A program made the position numbers and the translations under genes. From Sphingobium cloacae (GTDB lineage Bacteria; Pseudomonadota; Alphaproteobacteria; Sphingomonadales; Sphingomonadaceae), in NCBI RefSeq assembly GCF_002355855.1, contig NZ_AP017658.1, positions 44,911 through 108,910 on the forward strand: 64,000 nt of DNA, written 5' to 3'. Within the stretch, counting starts at the first letter, position 1, and each line of letters opens with the position of its first letter. The notes beneath the pieces were generated by a model, which did no database searches, had not been told where the DNA came from, and worked only from the letters and a program-made list of their open reading frames with translations. Positions 15,607 to 24,510 of the stretch are shown here, piece after piece.

Positions 15607-18548
15607 GGTTTGATGAGCAGGGGCATGAGGCCGCTGGCGTCGAGACCGAGGTGATCGGACCAGACGTAATCGCCGGCGAGATTGATGCGATCCCATCCCA
15701 ATGGTGAGAGTCGGGACAGCATAGCCGGGTCGATCTGGCTTCCTCGCTGGCGCATTTCGTCGACGGCGCGCCCCAGATAGCGGCAGTTGAAGAGGATGAT
15801 CGCTGCGGTGACGAGGTTGAGCGCAGCCGCGCGGGTTTGCTGGTTCTCCAGGCCACGGTCGCGGAAGCGACCGAGCCGATGGAAGGCGACCGCCCGCGCC
15901 AGGCTGTTGCGCGCCTCGCCTTTGTTCAATTCGGCGGTGACAGTGCGGCGTAGCGCTGGATCGTCGAACCAACGCACCGTGAACAGCGTGCGCTCGATCC
16001 GCCCGACCTCGCGCAACGCCGCGGCGAGGCTGTTCTGCTGGCGGTAGGCGGACAGCTTCTTGAGGATCAGCGAGGGCGTAACGGTGCGGTTACGCATCGC
16101 GCCAATGACACGTTCAATATCGGGCCAGTGGCTGGCGATCAGGTCCCGGTTGAGCCTGTGACCGAACAGTGGCGCAAGCCTGCCATAACGCTTCGAGGGC
16201 TCGAAAGCGTAGAGGCGCCGGTCGGACAGGCGGGGAATGCGCGGCTCGAAATCGAGTCCGAGGAGATGCATCGTCGCGAACACGATGTCGGAAACGCCGC
16301 CTCCATCGACGTGCAGCGCGGTCAGATCGGCGTTGCTGTCATGGCCGAGGATGCCGTCGAGCGCATGGATGGCTTCTCCTGCCGTGCCGGCGATCACGGT
16401 TTGGTGCAGGGGCGCGTAGCGATCGGTGATGGTGGTGTAGATCTTGACCACCGGGTCGCGACCATAGTGAGCATTGACCGCTCCGCCGGCTTCGCCCGGC
16501 CCGCCCAGGTAGAAGGCCTGGCCATCTGCGGACGCCCGGTGCCCTGACCCAAACCAGGCGGCGATCGGCTCGGCGTGGATGGCGTCGGTCAGACAGGCGA
16601 GCGCCGCCCGAAAGGTTTCCTCGCGCATGTGCCATGTCTGCATGCGCAGCAGCGCGCGGCGTGACCCTGCGCCGCATACCTCGGCCATGCGCGACAACCC
16701 AAGATTGGTCGCTTCGGCAATCAGGGTAGCGAGGAAAGCCCGCTCGTCTCCAGGCGGCAGCCCGGTCGAGACGTGCCCGAAGTGCCGGGTGAAGCCGGTC
16801 CATCGTTCGACCTGCGACAGCAGGTCGGTGATACGCGTGGCAGGCAGCATACCGTAGCAGGCAAGCGTCAGATGCCGTCCTTCGTCGTCCTTGGCATCAT
16901 CGTCCTTCGGTTCCTTGGGAAAGCGCAATCGCTCGCCAGCGAACAGGGCAGCATCGCGTCCGGCCAGATTGTGGGCGACGTTGCGCAAGGCGCTGTCGAG
17001 CTGCGCGGCGCGCTGATCGAGCCATGCGTCTGGATCACCGAGCGAGAACGCCGGCTGCAGCGCCGCGCCGCTTGATGGCGCGAGCAGCACGTCCAGCGAC
17101 CTGTGCAGCCGTGACCGCGGCACCCAGATATCACCCGATGCCAGTGCATTGGCGAGCGCCCCGTAGGTCGCCATCTCCCAGTGCGTCCGGTCGATCTTGC
17201 CGGCAACCACGACATGGCGGTGCCAGCGCCGCTCGATATGGCCGAGCGGCACGTCGGCAGGGAGCGGCTTGCGCCAGTCGCCATCAAGATCCGACAAGAC
17301 CATCATGGCGTTGCGCAATGCCGCAGTGCCGGCCCTGCCGTGGAAATCGAGCGTTTGCAGAAATTGAGGCCCTGTTCGCTTGAAGGTTCGGTACTCGGCT
17401 GCGATCTCGCTCAGCACATCGTCCCTGTGAGGTGCCGCGGTACGACGAATGATCGCGGCATCGGCATCGAGCATGTCGAGAGGCATGATATCCCTGAGGG
17501 CTGCGGCGATATCTTCGCCGGCGCGTGCTGCCCGGCTCACTGTTTCCAGTACAGCGGCGATGCGCATCAGACGGTCGCGGCCTTCGCGTCCTGAAATTGC
17601 GACCCTTTGCTCCAGGCGTTTGCGGGCACGAAGATGAGCGCGTCCCATCAAGGCGGCGAACATGGCGATCGCCGCGTCGGTAAGCGTGGCCTCCAGATCG
17701 CGCAGCGTAGCAAGCAGGATGACCCGCCTGCGGGAGGTGCGCATCTGTTGGAAAGCCTGGGCGGTATAGCGCACACCTTCGCGGGCGAACTGCGTCAGGC
17801 GTGGCTCGTGCACGGGATCGACCGTGATACGAGAGATACCAGTCCTATGAATCAACGCGACCTTCTCTAGAATTTCGGCGAGCGAGGCTGACGCGACGCG
17901 GGGCTCCGGTTCGCGCAGCCAGGACAAGCGGCTCTGTCGATCATGCACCTTCTCATCGACCAGCGCATCGAGACGCTGACGCATGTCTGCATCGAGATTA
18001 TTGTCGACGGCGGCGATCAGATCGGCTTCCGCCCGAAGCATCGCCTCGGCCGTCATCCGCTCGACTACGCTGACGCCAGGAATGACGATGCGCCGCGTGC
18101 GCAGCTCGTCGAGCAGTCGATCGAGCAGAATGCGCCCGTCCACGATGGCCATGGCTTCGGTTTCCAACCAGTTCATCATGATGCCGCGCGCTGGCCGGCT
18201 CAGATCGGTGAATCCGAAGCGCGCCTTGATGGCGGCAAGCTGATCGTAGCGGGTCGGCGCTCGCCGCGCGAAGTCGGCGACGGCGCCTGCATCCACCCCG
18301 ACCTGCTCGGCGATGTGGTCGAGCATGATCGCAGGCAACAGCTCGCCTGCACGTAGATGCCGCCCCGGGTAGCGCAGGCAGCAGAGTTGCAGGGCGTAGC
18401 TTAACTGGGTTGCCGGAGTGCGTGCGGTGCCGATCGCAGCAAGGTCCTCGGCATCGAGGCCATGGTGCCGCACTACCGCCGCTTCGCTGTCGGGCAAAGC
18501 AAGCAATGCAGCGCGCTGCCGCTCGGTCATCGGGATGCGGGCAGGCAT
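15597..18548 (-). CDS. tnpA: Tn3-family transposase TnpA of element C
   Basis: 983 residues from MPARIPMTERQRAALLALPD, with the DUF4158 N-terminus (LSYALQLCCLRYPGRHLRAG) and catalytic-domain blocks FGSGHRASADGQAFYLGG, DGILGHDSNADLTALHVDGG and GVSDIVFATMHLLG. Length is that of an intact enzyme. It is clearly diverged from the element B transposase, so the two elements are different members of the family and not copies of one another. The stop codon is inside the terminal repeat. Confidence 0.95.
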   Translation of the reverse strand: MPARIPMTERQRAALLALPDSEAAVVRHHGLDAEDLAAIGTARTPATQLSYALQLCCLRYPGRHLRAGELLPAIMLDHIAEQVGVDAGAVADFARRAPTRYDQLAAIKARFGFTDLSRPARGIMMNWLETEAMAIVDGRILLDRLLDELRTRRIVIPGVSVVERMTAEAMLRAEADLIAAVDNNLDADMRQRLDALVDEKVHDRQSRLSWLREPEPRVASASLAEILEKVALIHRTGISRITVDPVHEPRLTQFAREGVRYTAQAFQQMRTSRRRVILLATLRDLEATLTDAAIAMFAALMGRAHLRARKRLEQRVAISGREGRDRLMRIAAVLETVSRAARAGEDIAAALRDIMPLDMLDADAAIIRRTAAPHRDDVLSEIAAEYRTFKRTGPQFLQTLDFHGRAGTAALRNAMMVLSDLDGDWRKPLPADVPLGHIERRWHRHVVVAGKIDRTHWEMATYGALANALASGDIWVPRSRLHRSLDVLLAPSSGAALQPAFSLGDPDAWLDQRAAQLDSALRNVAHNLAGRDAALFAGERLRFPKEPKDDDAKDDEGRHLTLACYGMLPATRITDLLSQVERWTGFTRHFGHVSTGLPPGDERAFLATLIAEATNLGLSRMAEVCGAGSRRALLRMQTWHMREETFRAALACLTDAIHAEPIAAWFGSGHRASADGQAFYLGGPGEAGGAVNAHYGRDPVVKIYTTITDRYAPLHQTVIAGTAGEAIHALDGILGHDSNADLTALHVDGGGVSDIVFATMHLLGLDFEPRIPRLSDRRLYAFEPSKRYGRLAPLFGHRLNRDLIASHWPDIERVIGAMRNRTVTPSLILKKLSAYRQQNSLAAALREVGRIERTLFTVRWFDDPALRRTVTAELNKGEARNSLARAVAFHRLGRFRDRGLENQQTRAAALNLVTAAIILFNCRYLGRAVDEMRQRGSQIDPAMLSRLSPLGWDRINLAGDYVWSDHLGLDASGLMPLLIKPLP

Positions 18549-18676
18549 GTTTCATCCTCCAAAAACCTCTTGCCTTTTGGCACCTTAATGAAAGAGGATT
18601 ATGAAAGGCGGAAGGCTGCGGAAATGCGTGCATGCTGTTCCCGCCTCAGGATACGACCGTTTGTGAAAGATACTGG
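18549..18676. promoter_or_regulatory. tnpA-tnpR intergenic region of element C, probable res site
   Basis: A 128-base spacer between divergent tnpA and tnpR, with AT-rich stretches around 18560-18605 and 18655-18675. By position it should hold the res site and both promoters. I did not define individual subsites. Confidence 0.45.
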
Positions 18677-19282
18677 ATGACACGCGAACCCTATCTGATC
18701 GGCTATGCCCGCGTGTCGAAGGGCGACGACCAGTCGAACGCCGCGCAGCGGCGCGCGCTCGATGCAGCCGGCTGCAAGCGCGTGTACGAGGAGACCGCCA
18801 GCGGCGGGCGGTGGGACCGGCCCAAGCTCCTGGAGATGATCGGCCAGTTGCGCGACGGCGATGTCGTCGTCGTCTGGAAGCTTGACCGACTGTCGCGCAG
18901 CCTGAAGGACATGCTGCACATCATGGAGCGGATCGAGCTGGCAGGCGCAGGCTTCCGCTCGCTAACCGAGGCGATCGACACCACCACTGCGGCAGGGCGG
19001 ATGATGATGCAGATGGTCGGAAGCTTCGCCGAGTTCGAGCGCGCGATGATCCGTGAGCGCACCAGCGCCGGCTTGGCTCAGGCGCGAGCAGAAGGACGGA
19101 TCGGCGGGCGTCGGCGCAAGCTCGGCGACAAGCAGCGTCGCGAAATCGCCGAGTCCGTCACTTCCGGCCGCAAGTCCGGTGCCGAGATGGCACGGCTCTA
19201 CGGCGTCAGCGAACCCACAGTCTCGCGCATCGTCGCCGCGCACCGCCAGCAATTGGGGCAACAGCAGAGGGAACAGGCATGA
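18677..19282 (+). CDS. tnpR: Serine resolvase TnpR of element C
   Basis: 201 residues from MTREPYLIGYARVSKGDDQS, with the catalytic serine in YARVS, KLDRLSRSLKDML and AEFERAMIRERT. The C-terminus has a Hin-like helix-turn-helix (GAEMARLYGVSEPTVSRIVA). The frame is open from 18632, but the extra residues are not resolvase-like. The last four bases overlap the start of the passenger gene (ATGA), as in the first transposon of the window, so the passenger is translationally coupled. Confidence 0.93.
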   Translation: MTREPYLIGYARVSKGDDQSNAAQRRALDAAGCKRVYEETASGGRWDRPKLLEMIGQLRDGDVVVVWKLDRLSRSLKDMLHIMERIELAGAGFRSLTEAIDTTTAAGRMMMQMVGSFAEFERAMIRERTSAGLAQARAEGRIGGRRRKLGDKQRREIAESVTSGRKSGAEMARLYGVSEPTVSRIVAAHRQQLGQQQREQA

Positions 19283-20640
19283 AGCGTGGTCACGATCTGT
19301 CCGGCGTTATGAAATTCGCCACCTCGCCGGCCTGGGCCGATCATCTTCGCGATGCGCTCGGCGATCATTTCGGGCTGGCGATGGAGGAGTTCGACTTCGA
19401 AGCGGATGAGCTGGCGGACATCGTCGGCGATCATTGGGCGGGCGTGTTGTGGGGATGCGCGTTCGAGGATCTGCTGACGCGCACCATCCAACCCGGGGAC
19501 CGGAACATCGTTGATGACTATATCCGGCGCCGGGGCTGGAACGAGAGCGGCCCGACCAAAATCTACCTGCGTGCCCTTCGATCGTCGGTGATGAGCCTCC
19601 ACGAGGTGAGCGAGGTCGAGCCCGGCAGTGGCTTCCTCGTGCGTGACCTGATCCGGGGCGGCGAACCCCTTAGAGTATCGGAGCGCAGCGCCTCGCAGAC
19701 GCTGAAGCAATGGGACAGGATCGGTGCCCGCGTCGTGCAGGTCGGAGGCAAGCACCTCCTGTCGGGCGGCGTGTTGTCATTCACGATGGAGGCGGCCGAG
19801 GCGCTCGTCGCCGATCTGCGGCGTTCGAAAGGCAAGCGTAGCCCAAACACCGCATTGAAGCTGAACCCCGACGATTTGGCCGCACTTCCGGCACTCATCA
19901 GCACCGCATGGCTGTTCGATGTCGTTCCCAAGACCATGGGACCGGCGTCCATCCCCACGCTGCTCAACAGTGATGGCGAGGAGGTGGTGTTCCACCGCGT
20001 GCGCTTTCCCTTTGCACGCGGCGTGACCCAGGCGCTGGTCGGCGAGCGGCTCGACACTGTCCCTACGCTTCAGCGGGAAACCACGCACTTCTGGAACTGG
20101 CTGGGCGAAAAACCGGACGGAAAGGCGAGAAGCACTGGCCGTATGGCGTGGGGTGTGACGATGGCGAACGGCACCCCGGTGCTCGGCAATGTCGAATTGA
20201 AAGGCCGGGCTCTGGTTCTCGCCGTCACCTCGGCCGAGCGGGCGAAACGCGGTACCGCGCTCATCACCGATGCGCTCGCCGGGTTGGTCGGCTCGCCGCT
20301 GACCACGATCGAGACGATCGAACAGGCCATGGCCGCGCGGGCCGAGGGACTGACAACATCCGAACCGGCACCGGCCATTGCGCCAGAGGTGGCAACCCCG
20401 CTCGTTCATGCCATGCTCGACCGCCAGTACCGCGCGACGCTCGATGAACCCGTTGGAATGCTTGGGGACATCAGCCCACGTGCGGCCGTTCGAACGGCCG
20501 CAGGCCGTTATCGAGTAGCTGGGTGGCTCAAGCATCTCGAAAACCGTAGCAGCGCTCACCCCGAACCGAACGACCCGATGGCAACCTACGATTTCACCTG
20601 GATGTGGCGCGAACTCGGCATCGAAGACCTGCGGAAATAG
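19279..20640 (+). CDS. Unknown 453-residue Tn3 passenger protein (paralogue of the gene at 5675)
   Basis: No confident function. It aligns along its whole length with the element B passenger: GDHWAGVLWGCAFEDLLT, VDDYIRRRGWNE, YLRALRSSVMSLHEVSEV followed by PG and RDLIRGG, then VVQVGGKHLLSGGVL, TTHFWNWLGE, NGTPVLGNVELKGR and the C-terminus MATYDFTWMWRELGIEDLRK. The penultimate region (VGMLGDISPRAAVRTAAGR) is again the piece that resembles Xre/MbcA/ParS toxin-binding or SEC-C-associated motifs. There is no obvious enzyme motif, signal peptide or membrane span. It is coupled to tnpR and ends 22 bases before the right terminal repeat. Confidence 0.85.
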   Translation: MKRGHDLSGVMKFATSPAWADHLRDALGDHFGLAMEEFDFEADELADIVGDHWAGVLWGCAFEDLLTRTIQPGDRNIVDDYIRRRGWNESGPTKIYLRALRSSVMSLHEVSEVEPGSGFLVRDLIRGGEPLRVSERSASQTLKQWDRIGARVVQVGGKHLLSGGVLSFTMEAAEALVADLRRSKGKRSPNTALKLNPDDLAALPALISTAWLFDVVPKTMGPASIPTLLNSDGEEVVFHRVRFPFARGVTQALVGERLDTVPTLQRETTHFWNWLGEKPDGKARSTGRMAWGVTMANGTPVLGNVELKGRALVLAVTSAERAKRGTALITDALAGLVGSPLTTIETIEQAMAARAEGLTTSEPAPAIAPEVATPLVHAMLDRQYRATLDEPVGMLGDISPRAAVRTAAGRYRVAGWLKHLENRSSAHPEPNDPMATYDFTWMWRELGIEDLRK

Positions 20641-20662
20641 TCCCCTTCCACTGACGCTGACG

Positions 20663-20700
20663 CCTACCGTGAATCTGTGTCCGATTAATGCATAAGGGCC
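20663..20700 (-). repeat. Right terminal inverted repeat of element C
   Basis: Read inward on the minus strand it opens GGCCCTTATGCATTAATC and continues GGACACAGATTCACGGTAGG, matching the left repeat except at about six positions in the outer half. Confidence 0.85.
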
Positions 20701-20914
20701 GGCATGGAGCTCCTCGAATATGCTTGATCTTCCTATCCTCGAGCCAGTCGGCGAGATCGCTGGCGATGTAGCTCGGGCCATTGTCGAAAGAGCAGCCGCG
20801 GCCGGTGCTGGACGCGCGCCTGATCGCAGCCCGAGGCTTTGAGCGCTGCCTCGAGCGTCTCGGTGACATCGCCAGCCGTCATGGTGGTGCAGAGCTTCCA
20901 GGCGATGATGTAGC
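20701..20914 (-). pseudogene. IS3-family transposase, C-terminal remnant
   Basis: In minus-strand sense this encodes IIAWKLCTTMTAGDVTETL ... DNGPSYIASDLADWLEDRKI then KHIRGAP, part of the IS3-family integrase core. It carries a one-base insertion just before DNGPSY, and everything after RGAP has been removed by element C. It is the downstream half of the gene whose upstream half is at 23634-24096; an IS66 element separates the two. Confidence 0.82.
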
Positions 20915-20963
20915 GTATCCGTCATCCCAGACCCACGTGGCGGAAACGTGCCGGTCAAGCGTC

Positions 20964-22694
20964 TTAAGAGGGGGCGTTGCGCCCGGCGATCTTGGGGAAG
21001 TGCCAGGGCATGAGGGAATCGAGGTCCTTGTTGCTATGACCGTTGGCAAGCTTGGTGAGGGTGGCGGTGAGCCAGGCGAGCGGATCGACGTCCGAGAGTT
21101 TGCACGTTTCGAGAAGGCTGGCGAGCACCGCCCAATTGTCTGCCCCGGCATCGCTGCCGGCGAACAACGAGTTGCGGCGCGACAGGGCAATCGGGCGGAT
21201 GCTTCTTTCGACCGTGTTGGTATCGAGCTCGACGCGGCCGTCGAGCAGGCAATAGGTGAGCTGCTGCCAGTGGTTGAGCATATAGTTGATCGCTTCGGCC
21301 ATCTTGCCCTTGGCGCTGAACCGGCCGAGGTTCTTCGAGAGATAGTCGCGCAGGTTATCGAACAGCGGCTTCAGTATCAGCTGCCGCCCTTCGAACCGCG
21401 CCTCGGGCGAGGTGTCCCTGAGCGTCGCCTCGATCTTGTAGATCGCCGAGAAGCGACGGAGCACCTCGTCGGCAACGGGCTCCTTTTCGCGGAAATCGTA
21501 GAACTTGCGCCGCGCGTGAAGCAGGCAGAATGCGAGGGTGACGCCATTGCGGCGCTTGATCTCATTGTAGCCGGCATAGCCGTCCACCTGGAGCACCCCG
21601 GCGAAGTCGCCGAGATGGTCGATCGGATGCATGCCGCCGCGGCCGGCGGCGTACATGTAGACGACGGCGGGCGGCGCGAGTCCGCCCCATGGCCGATCGT
21701 CGCGGGCATAGGCCCACAGCTGGCCGCTCTTGGTCTTGCCGGTCCCGGGCGCCAGCACGGGCATGCGCGTCTCGTCGGCGAACAGCTTCACCGAACTTCG
21801 CAGCTCGGCGAGCAGATGCTGCCTGAGCGGAGTCAGCCACCATCCGACGCGCCCGACCCAGTCGGCGAGCGTTGCCCGGTCGAGATCGATCCCCTGGCGG
21901 GCGTAGATCTGGGCTTGCCGGTAAAGCGGAAGGTGATCGGCGTAGCGCGCGACGATGACCTGGGCGACGAGCGCGTCGGTGGGCAGGCCCTGATCGACGA
22001 TGAAGCTTGGCGCCGGCGCCTGGGTGACGCCGCCCTCGTCGCAGCCGCGGCAGCCATAGCGCGGACGGCGGGTGACCAGCACGCGGAAGATGGTGGGCAC
22101 GACGTCGAGGCGCTCGGTGACGTCCTCGCCGATGACATGAAGATCGTTGCCGCAGCAGGCACACTGCTTGTCTTCGATGTCGACGACCTGCTCGATACGC
22201 TCGAGATGGGCGGGCAGCGCTCCACGGTTGTTGCGGCGGCGGCGCTTTGTCTCGCCGGTCGCGTCAGCCTGGTCGATCAGCGCTTCGAGCCCGGCCTCGG
22301 CGCGCGACAAGGCAGCTTCGAGCTCTTCGAGCACGAGCTGGTACTGGTCGGGATCGAGCCGCTCGGCGCTCTGGCCGAAACGGTGGCGCTTGAACTGGTC
22401 GAGAATGTCGTTGAGGCGCTTGACCTCATCGCGGGCGGCCGCGAGCGCGTCCTCCATCTCGGCGGCCTTCGCCTCGGCGATGACGGCGGCGTGTTCGGCC
22501 GCTTTCGCGGTGGCGAGCGCGATGATCTCGCGCGCCTCAGCTTGGGCCGCAGCGCGGGCGAGCGCCTCGTTCTCGGCGTTGATGCGAACGATCTGCTGGT
22601 CGCGTTCGGCCGCCTCGGCGGTCAGCTTCGCGATGGTCGCGAGCAGCGCAACTGGGTCTTTGCAGGAGGCCGTCAGCGGGTCCATGGCAGGCAT
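20964..22694 (-). CDS. tnpC: IS66-family transposase TnpC
   Basis: 576 residues, the usual TnpC size. A leucine-rich coiled-coil-like N-terminus (residues about 15-110) is followed by the zinc-binding CACCGNDLHVIGEDVTERLD segment, GCRGC, and the IS66 catalytic core (KLFADETRMPVLAPGTGKTK, VLQVDGYAGYNEI, CLLHARRKFYDF, NTVERSIRPIALSRRN). It is the DDE transposase that moves the element, with TnpA and TnpB as accessory proteins. It is complete and undisrupted. Confidence 0.96.
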   Translation of the reverse strand: MPAMDPLTASCKDPVALLATIAKLTAEAAERDQQIVRINAENEALARAAAQAEAREIIALATAKAAEHAAVIAEAKAAEMEDALAAARDEVKRLNDILDQFKRHRFGQSAERLDPDQYQLVLEELEAALSRAEAGLEALIDQADATGETKRRRRNNRGALPAHLERIEQVVDIEDKQCACCGNDLHVIGEDVTERLDVVPTIFRVLVTRRPRYGCRGCDEGGVTQAPAPSFIVDQGLPTDALVAQVIVARYADHLPLYRQAQIYARQGIDLDRATLADWVGRVGWWLTPLRQHLLAELRSSVKLFADETRMPVLAPGTGKTKSGQLWAYARDDRPWGGLAPPAVVYMYAAGRGGMHPIDHLGDFAGVLQVDGYAGYNEIKRRNGVTLAFCLLHARRKFYDFREKEPVADEVLRRFSAIYKIEATLRDTSPEARFEGRQLILKPLFDNLRDYLSKNLGRFSAKGKMAEAINYMLNHWQQLTYCLLDGRVELDTNTVERSIRPIALSRRNSLFAGSDAGADNWAVLASLLETCKLSDVDPLAWLTATLTKLANGHSNKDLDSLMPWHFPKIAGRNAPS

Positions 22695-22751
22695 CGAATC
22701 ACATGCGTAACGACGCGTCCAGCGCAGTTGACTCGGCCTGTCGCGACTATC

Positions 22752-23123
22752 TCACGCATCAGCGAAACCCTCGATTTTAGGCGGATTTACGCGCCTTGGC
22801 GCGCGGTGCCGACGCCAGTCCATGCCCGAGGTGAGTGCTGCCATCTGCGCCGCCGTGATCGAAAAACTGCCATCGACCGCCGGCGGCCAGGCGAATCCTT
22901 CGGCGGCCTCGGCGCGCTTGGTCATCAGCCAGATGCCGGTGCCGTCGAACCACAGAATCTTCAGCCTGTCCTTCCTCTTGGAACGAAAAATATAGGCGAC
23001 TCCGCGCCACGGATCCTGGCTCAACTCGTGCTGGACCTTGGCCACCAGCGTGTCGATGCCGCAGCGGAAATCGATCGGCTTGGTGTAGATCAGCACCTTG
23101 GCGTCGCTGCCCGGCCCGATCAT
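22752..23123 (-). CDS. tnpB: IS66 accessory protein TnpB
   Basis: 123 residues from MIGPGSDAKVLIYTKPIDFR, then GIDTLVAKVQHELSQDPWRG and AYIFRSKRKDRLKILWFDGT, the standard TnpB signature of IS66 elements (PF05717-like). The open frame extends upstream to 23594, but those residues are the out-of-frame complement of tnpA. The ATG at 23123 overlaps the tnpA stop (ATGA), which is the usual coupling in this family. Confidence 0.93.
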   Translation of the reverse strand: MIGPGSDAKVLIYTKPIDFRCGIDTLVAKVQHELSQDPWRGVAYIFRSKRKDRLKILWFDGTGIWLMTKRAEAAEGFAWPPAVDGSFSITAAQMAALTSGMDWRRHRAPRRVNPPKIEGFADA

Positions 23124-23539
23124 CGCGCCCTCAGCAGCGCTGCGATTACCGAGGCGACCAGCGTCGAACTTGCGCCGTGGGCGACCATCACTGGCACGCC
23201 GCGCACTTCCATTGCGACCTGCACCACCGCGTCCGGCAGCAGCCGCGCGTTCGCGGCCTCCGGTTCGAGCAGCACCGCCGGCACCGATGTCGGCTCGATG
23301 ACCGCCGGCAGGAACATCGCCCTGTCCTCGCGCGCCGCGTCCTCCGCCATCTCGCGCAACTCGCGGCGCCAGGCATATATCTGGGCCGGAAGGACATCGA
23401 AACACGCGGCCACCTCCGCCATGCTGCACGCCGGATCGAGCGACAGCTCCACCACCGCGCGCTTCTCTTCCAGCGTCCAGCGCCGTCGGCGCCCGTTCTC
23501 CACGCCGCCACTGCCGTCGATCTCTTGCTCCACAGTCAC
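23120..23539 (-). CDS. tnpA: IS66 accessory protein TnpA (OrfA)
   Basis: 139 residues with a helix-turn-helix N-terminus (RRRRWTLEEKRAVVELSLDP, then MAEVAACFDVLPAQIYAWRR) typical of IS66 OrfA, and a C-terminal region ending VIAALLRAR. It starts close to the right terminal repeat and overlaps tnpB by four bases. It is complete. Confidence 0.9.
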   Translation of the reverse strand: MTVEQEIDGSGGVENGRRRRWTLEEKRAVVELSLDPACSMAEVAACFDVLPAQIYAWRRELREMAEDAAREDRAMFLPAVIEPTSVPAVLLEPEAANARLLPDAVVQVAMEVRGVPVMVAHGASSTLVASVIAALLRAR

Positions 23540-23633
23540 CCCGCCGAATCAAATTACGCGATATGCACGCGGGACACTCAAAGCTCATGGCCATCTACGC
23601 CACGTGGGTCTGGGATGACGGATACGATGTAGC

Positions 23634-24096
23634 GGGAAAAGTCGTCGAGCACGGTCGACAGGTACATCCAGCCCCAGCCGATCACCTTCAGATAGGTGAA
23701 GTCCGTCTGCCAGAGCTGATTGGGCGCAGTTGTCTTGGTGTGGAACGTGTCCGCGGCCTTGACGACGATGAAGGCAGGGCTGGTGATTAGGTCATGTGCT
23801 TTGAGCAAGCGGTAGACTGACGCTTCGGAGACGAAATAGCCCTGCTCGTCGGTGAAGCGGACGGCCAGCTCGCGCGGGGAGAGCTCGGGCGCGTCGATGC
23901 GCATGCGAATATCGTCCGGAATGCGGTTCCACACCCGCCCCGGACGCGAGGGGCGGTCCTCCAGCGCCCCCGGCCCATCGCTCGCATGGAGCTCGCACCA
24001 CTGGTAGAAGGTCGCCCGTGGGATGCCGATCTGCGCCAATCCGAGCAAACTCTCGCGGAGAGGCATCATGACCGGACGATCGATAGAATGTACCAT
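23634..24096 (-). pseudogene. IS3-family transposase, N-terminal remnant
   Basis: Minus-strand sense reads GIPRATFYQWCELHASDGPG, ALEDRPSRPGRVWNRIPDD, ELSPRELAVRFTDEQGYFVS, LLKAHDLITSPAFIVVKAAD and APNQLWQTDFTYLKVIGWGW, then LSTVLDDFSRYI, after which IS66 interrupts it. A few residues expected between RMRI and APELSPREL are missing. Together with 20701-20914 it reconstitutes much of one gene, lacking the start region and the end. It was inactive after IS66 inserted and probably before. Confidence 0.82.
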
Positions 24097-24510
24097 GCAC
24101 CCTGTTCAAGTCGGGTCATGGCGGGCGGCTACCGATCACGATCGGCCACAGCAAGCCGTCCCCGCGCTAAGTTGACAGTGCCTGCCTGGCGGCTGCCCAC
24201 ACCCGCCTGTGCTTGGTCCGCAGGCAACGTGTGCCCGCCGAACTCGCAAAGTAATGAAAATGACCCGATACAGCGCAAATGCCGCCCTGCTCGGCAGCAT
24301 GCGTGTCACCAGAGACGCAAATGACTCCACCCGCGCACTGGTTTCATAAGACGCTGTTACACTTATCCGAACGCGGTGTGCAAGTTGGTCCTGACTTCCA
24401 CGACGTACAATCAATTCACCCGGATCATTATGGCTAGCGCGCCTACTTCCTGAGCTCAGAGAGTAAAGACCGACAGAGCGCTCGACCGTCGCGACCTGCG
24501 TCGTAAATCA
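24097..24510. other. Gene-free stretch between the IS3 remnant and IS6100
   Basis: 414 bases. A 31-codon frame on the plus strand from 24254 (MKMTRYSANAALLG) has no recognisable family, and a minus-strand frame across it looks like noise. It probably consists of decayed mobile-element DNA. No terminal repeat of the IS3 element was identified here. Confidence 0.5.

Larger units (their letters stand above)
15569..20700. mobile_element. Complete Tn3-family transposon, about 5,132 bp (element C)
   Basis: Imperfect 38-bp terminal repeats at 15569-15606 and 20663-20700, both opening GGCCC and both containing GGACACAGATTCACGGTAG, enclose tnpA, a divergent tnpR and an unknown 453-residue passenger. 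Flanking 5-mers differ (ATCCT left, GGCAT right), so no target duplication remains. The left end cuts traG; the right end abuts a decayed IS3-family gene. A second homologue of the element B passenger is carried here. Confidence 0.88.
20915..23625. mobile_element. Intact IS66-family insertion sequence, 2,711 bp
   Basis: Perfect 28-bp terminal inverted repeats (20915-20942 and 23598-23625, opening GTATCCGTCATCCCAGACCC) are flanked by identical 8-bp duplications GATGTAGC at 20907-20914 and 23626-23633. Eight bases is the IS66-family target size. It contains tnpA, tnpB and tnpC in the usual order on the minus strand. The intact duplication shows a simple insertion into the IS3-family gene. Confidence 0.96.

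Noticed and set aside
15569..20700. Possible target duplication of element C from TGCATT sequences near both ends
   Set aside because: The similarity belongs to the outer half of the 38-bp terminal repeats; outside them the 5-mers ATCCT and GGCAT differ.
20781..23618. A 945-codon plus-strand frame across IS66
   Set aside because: It runs across the insertion boundary and antisense to tnpA, tnpB and tnpC of IS66, so it cannot be an original gene.
24254..24349. A 31-codon frame starting MKMTRYSANAALLG
   Set aside because: No ribosome-binding site of note, no family and no conserved neighbourhood; kept only as a note in the spacer entry.
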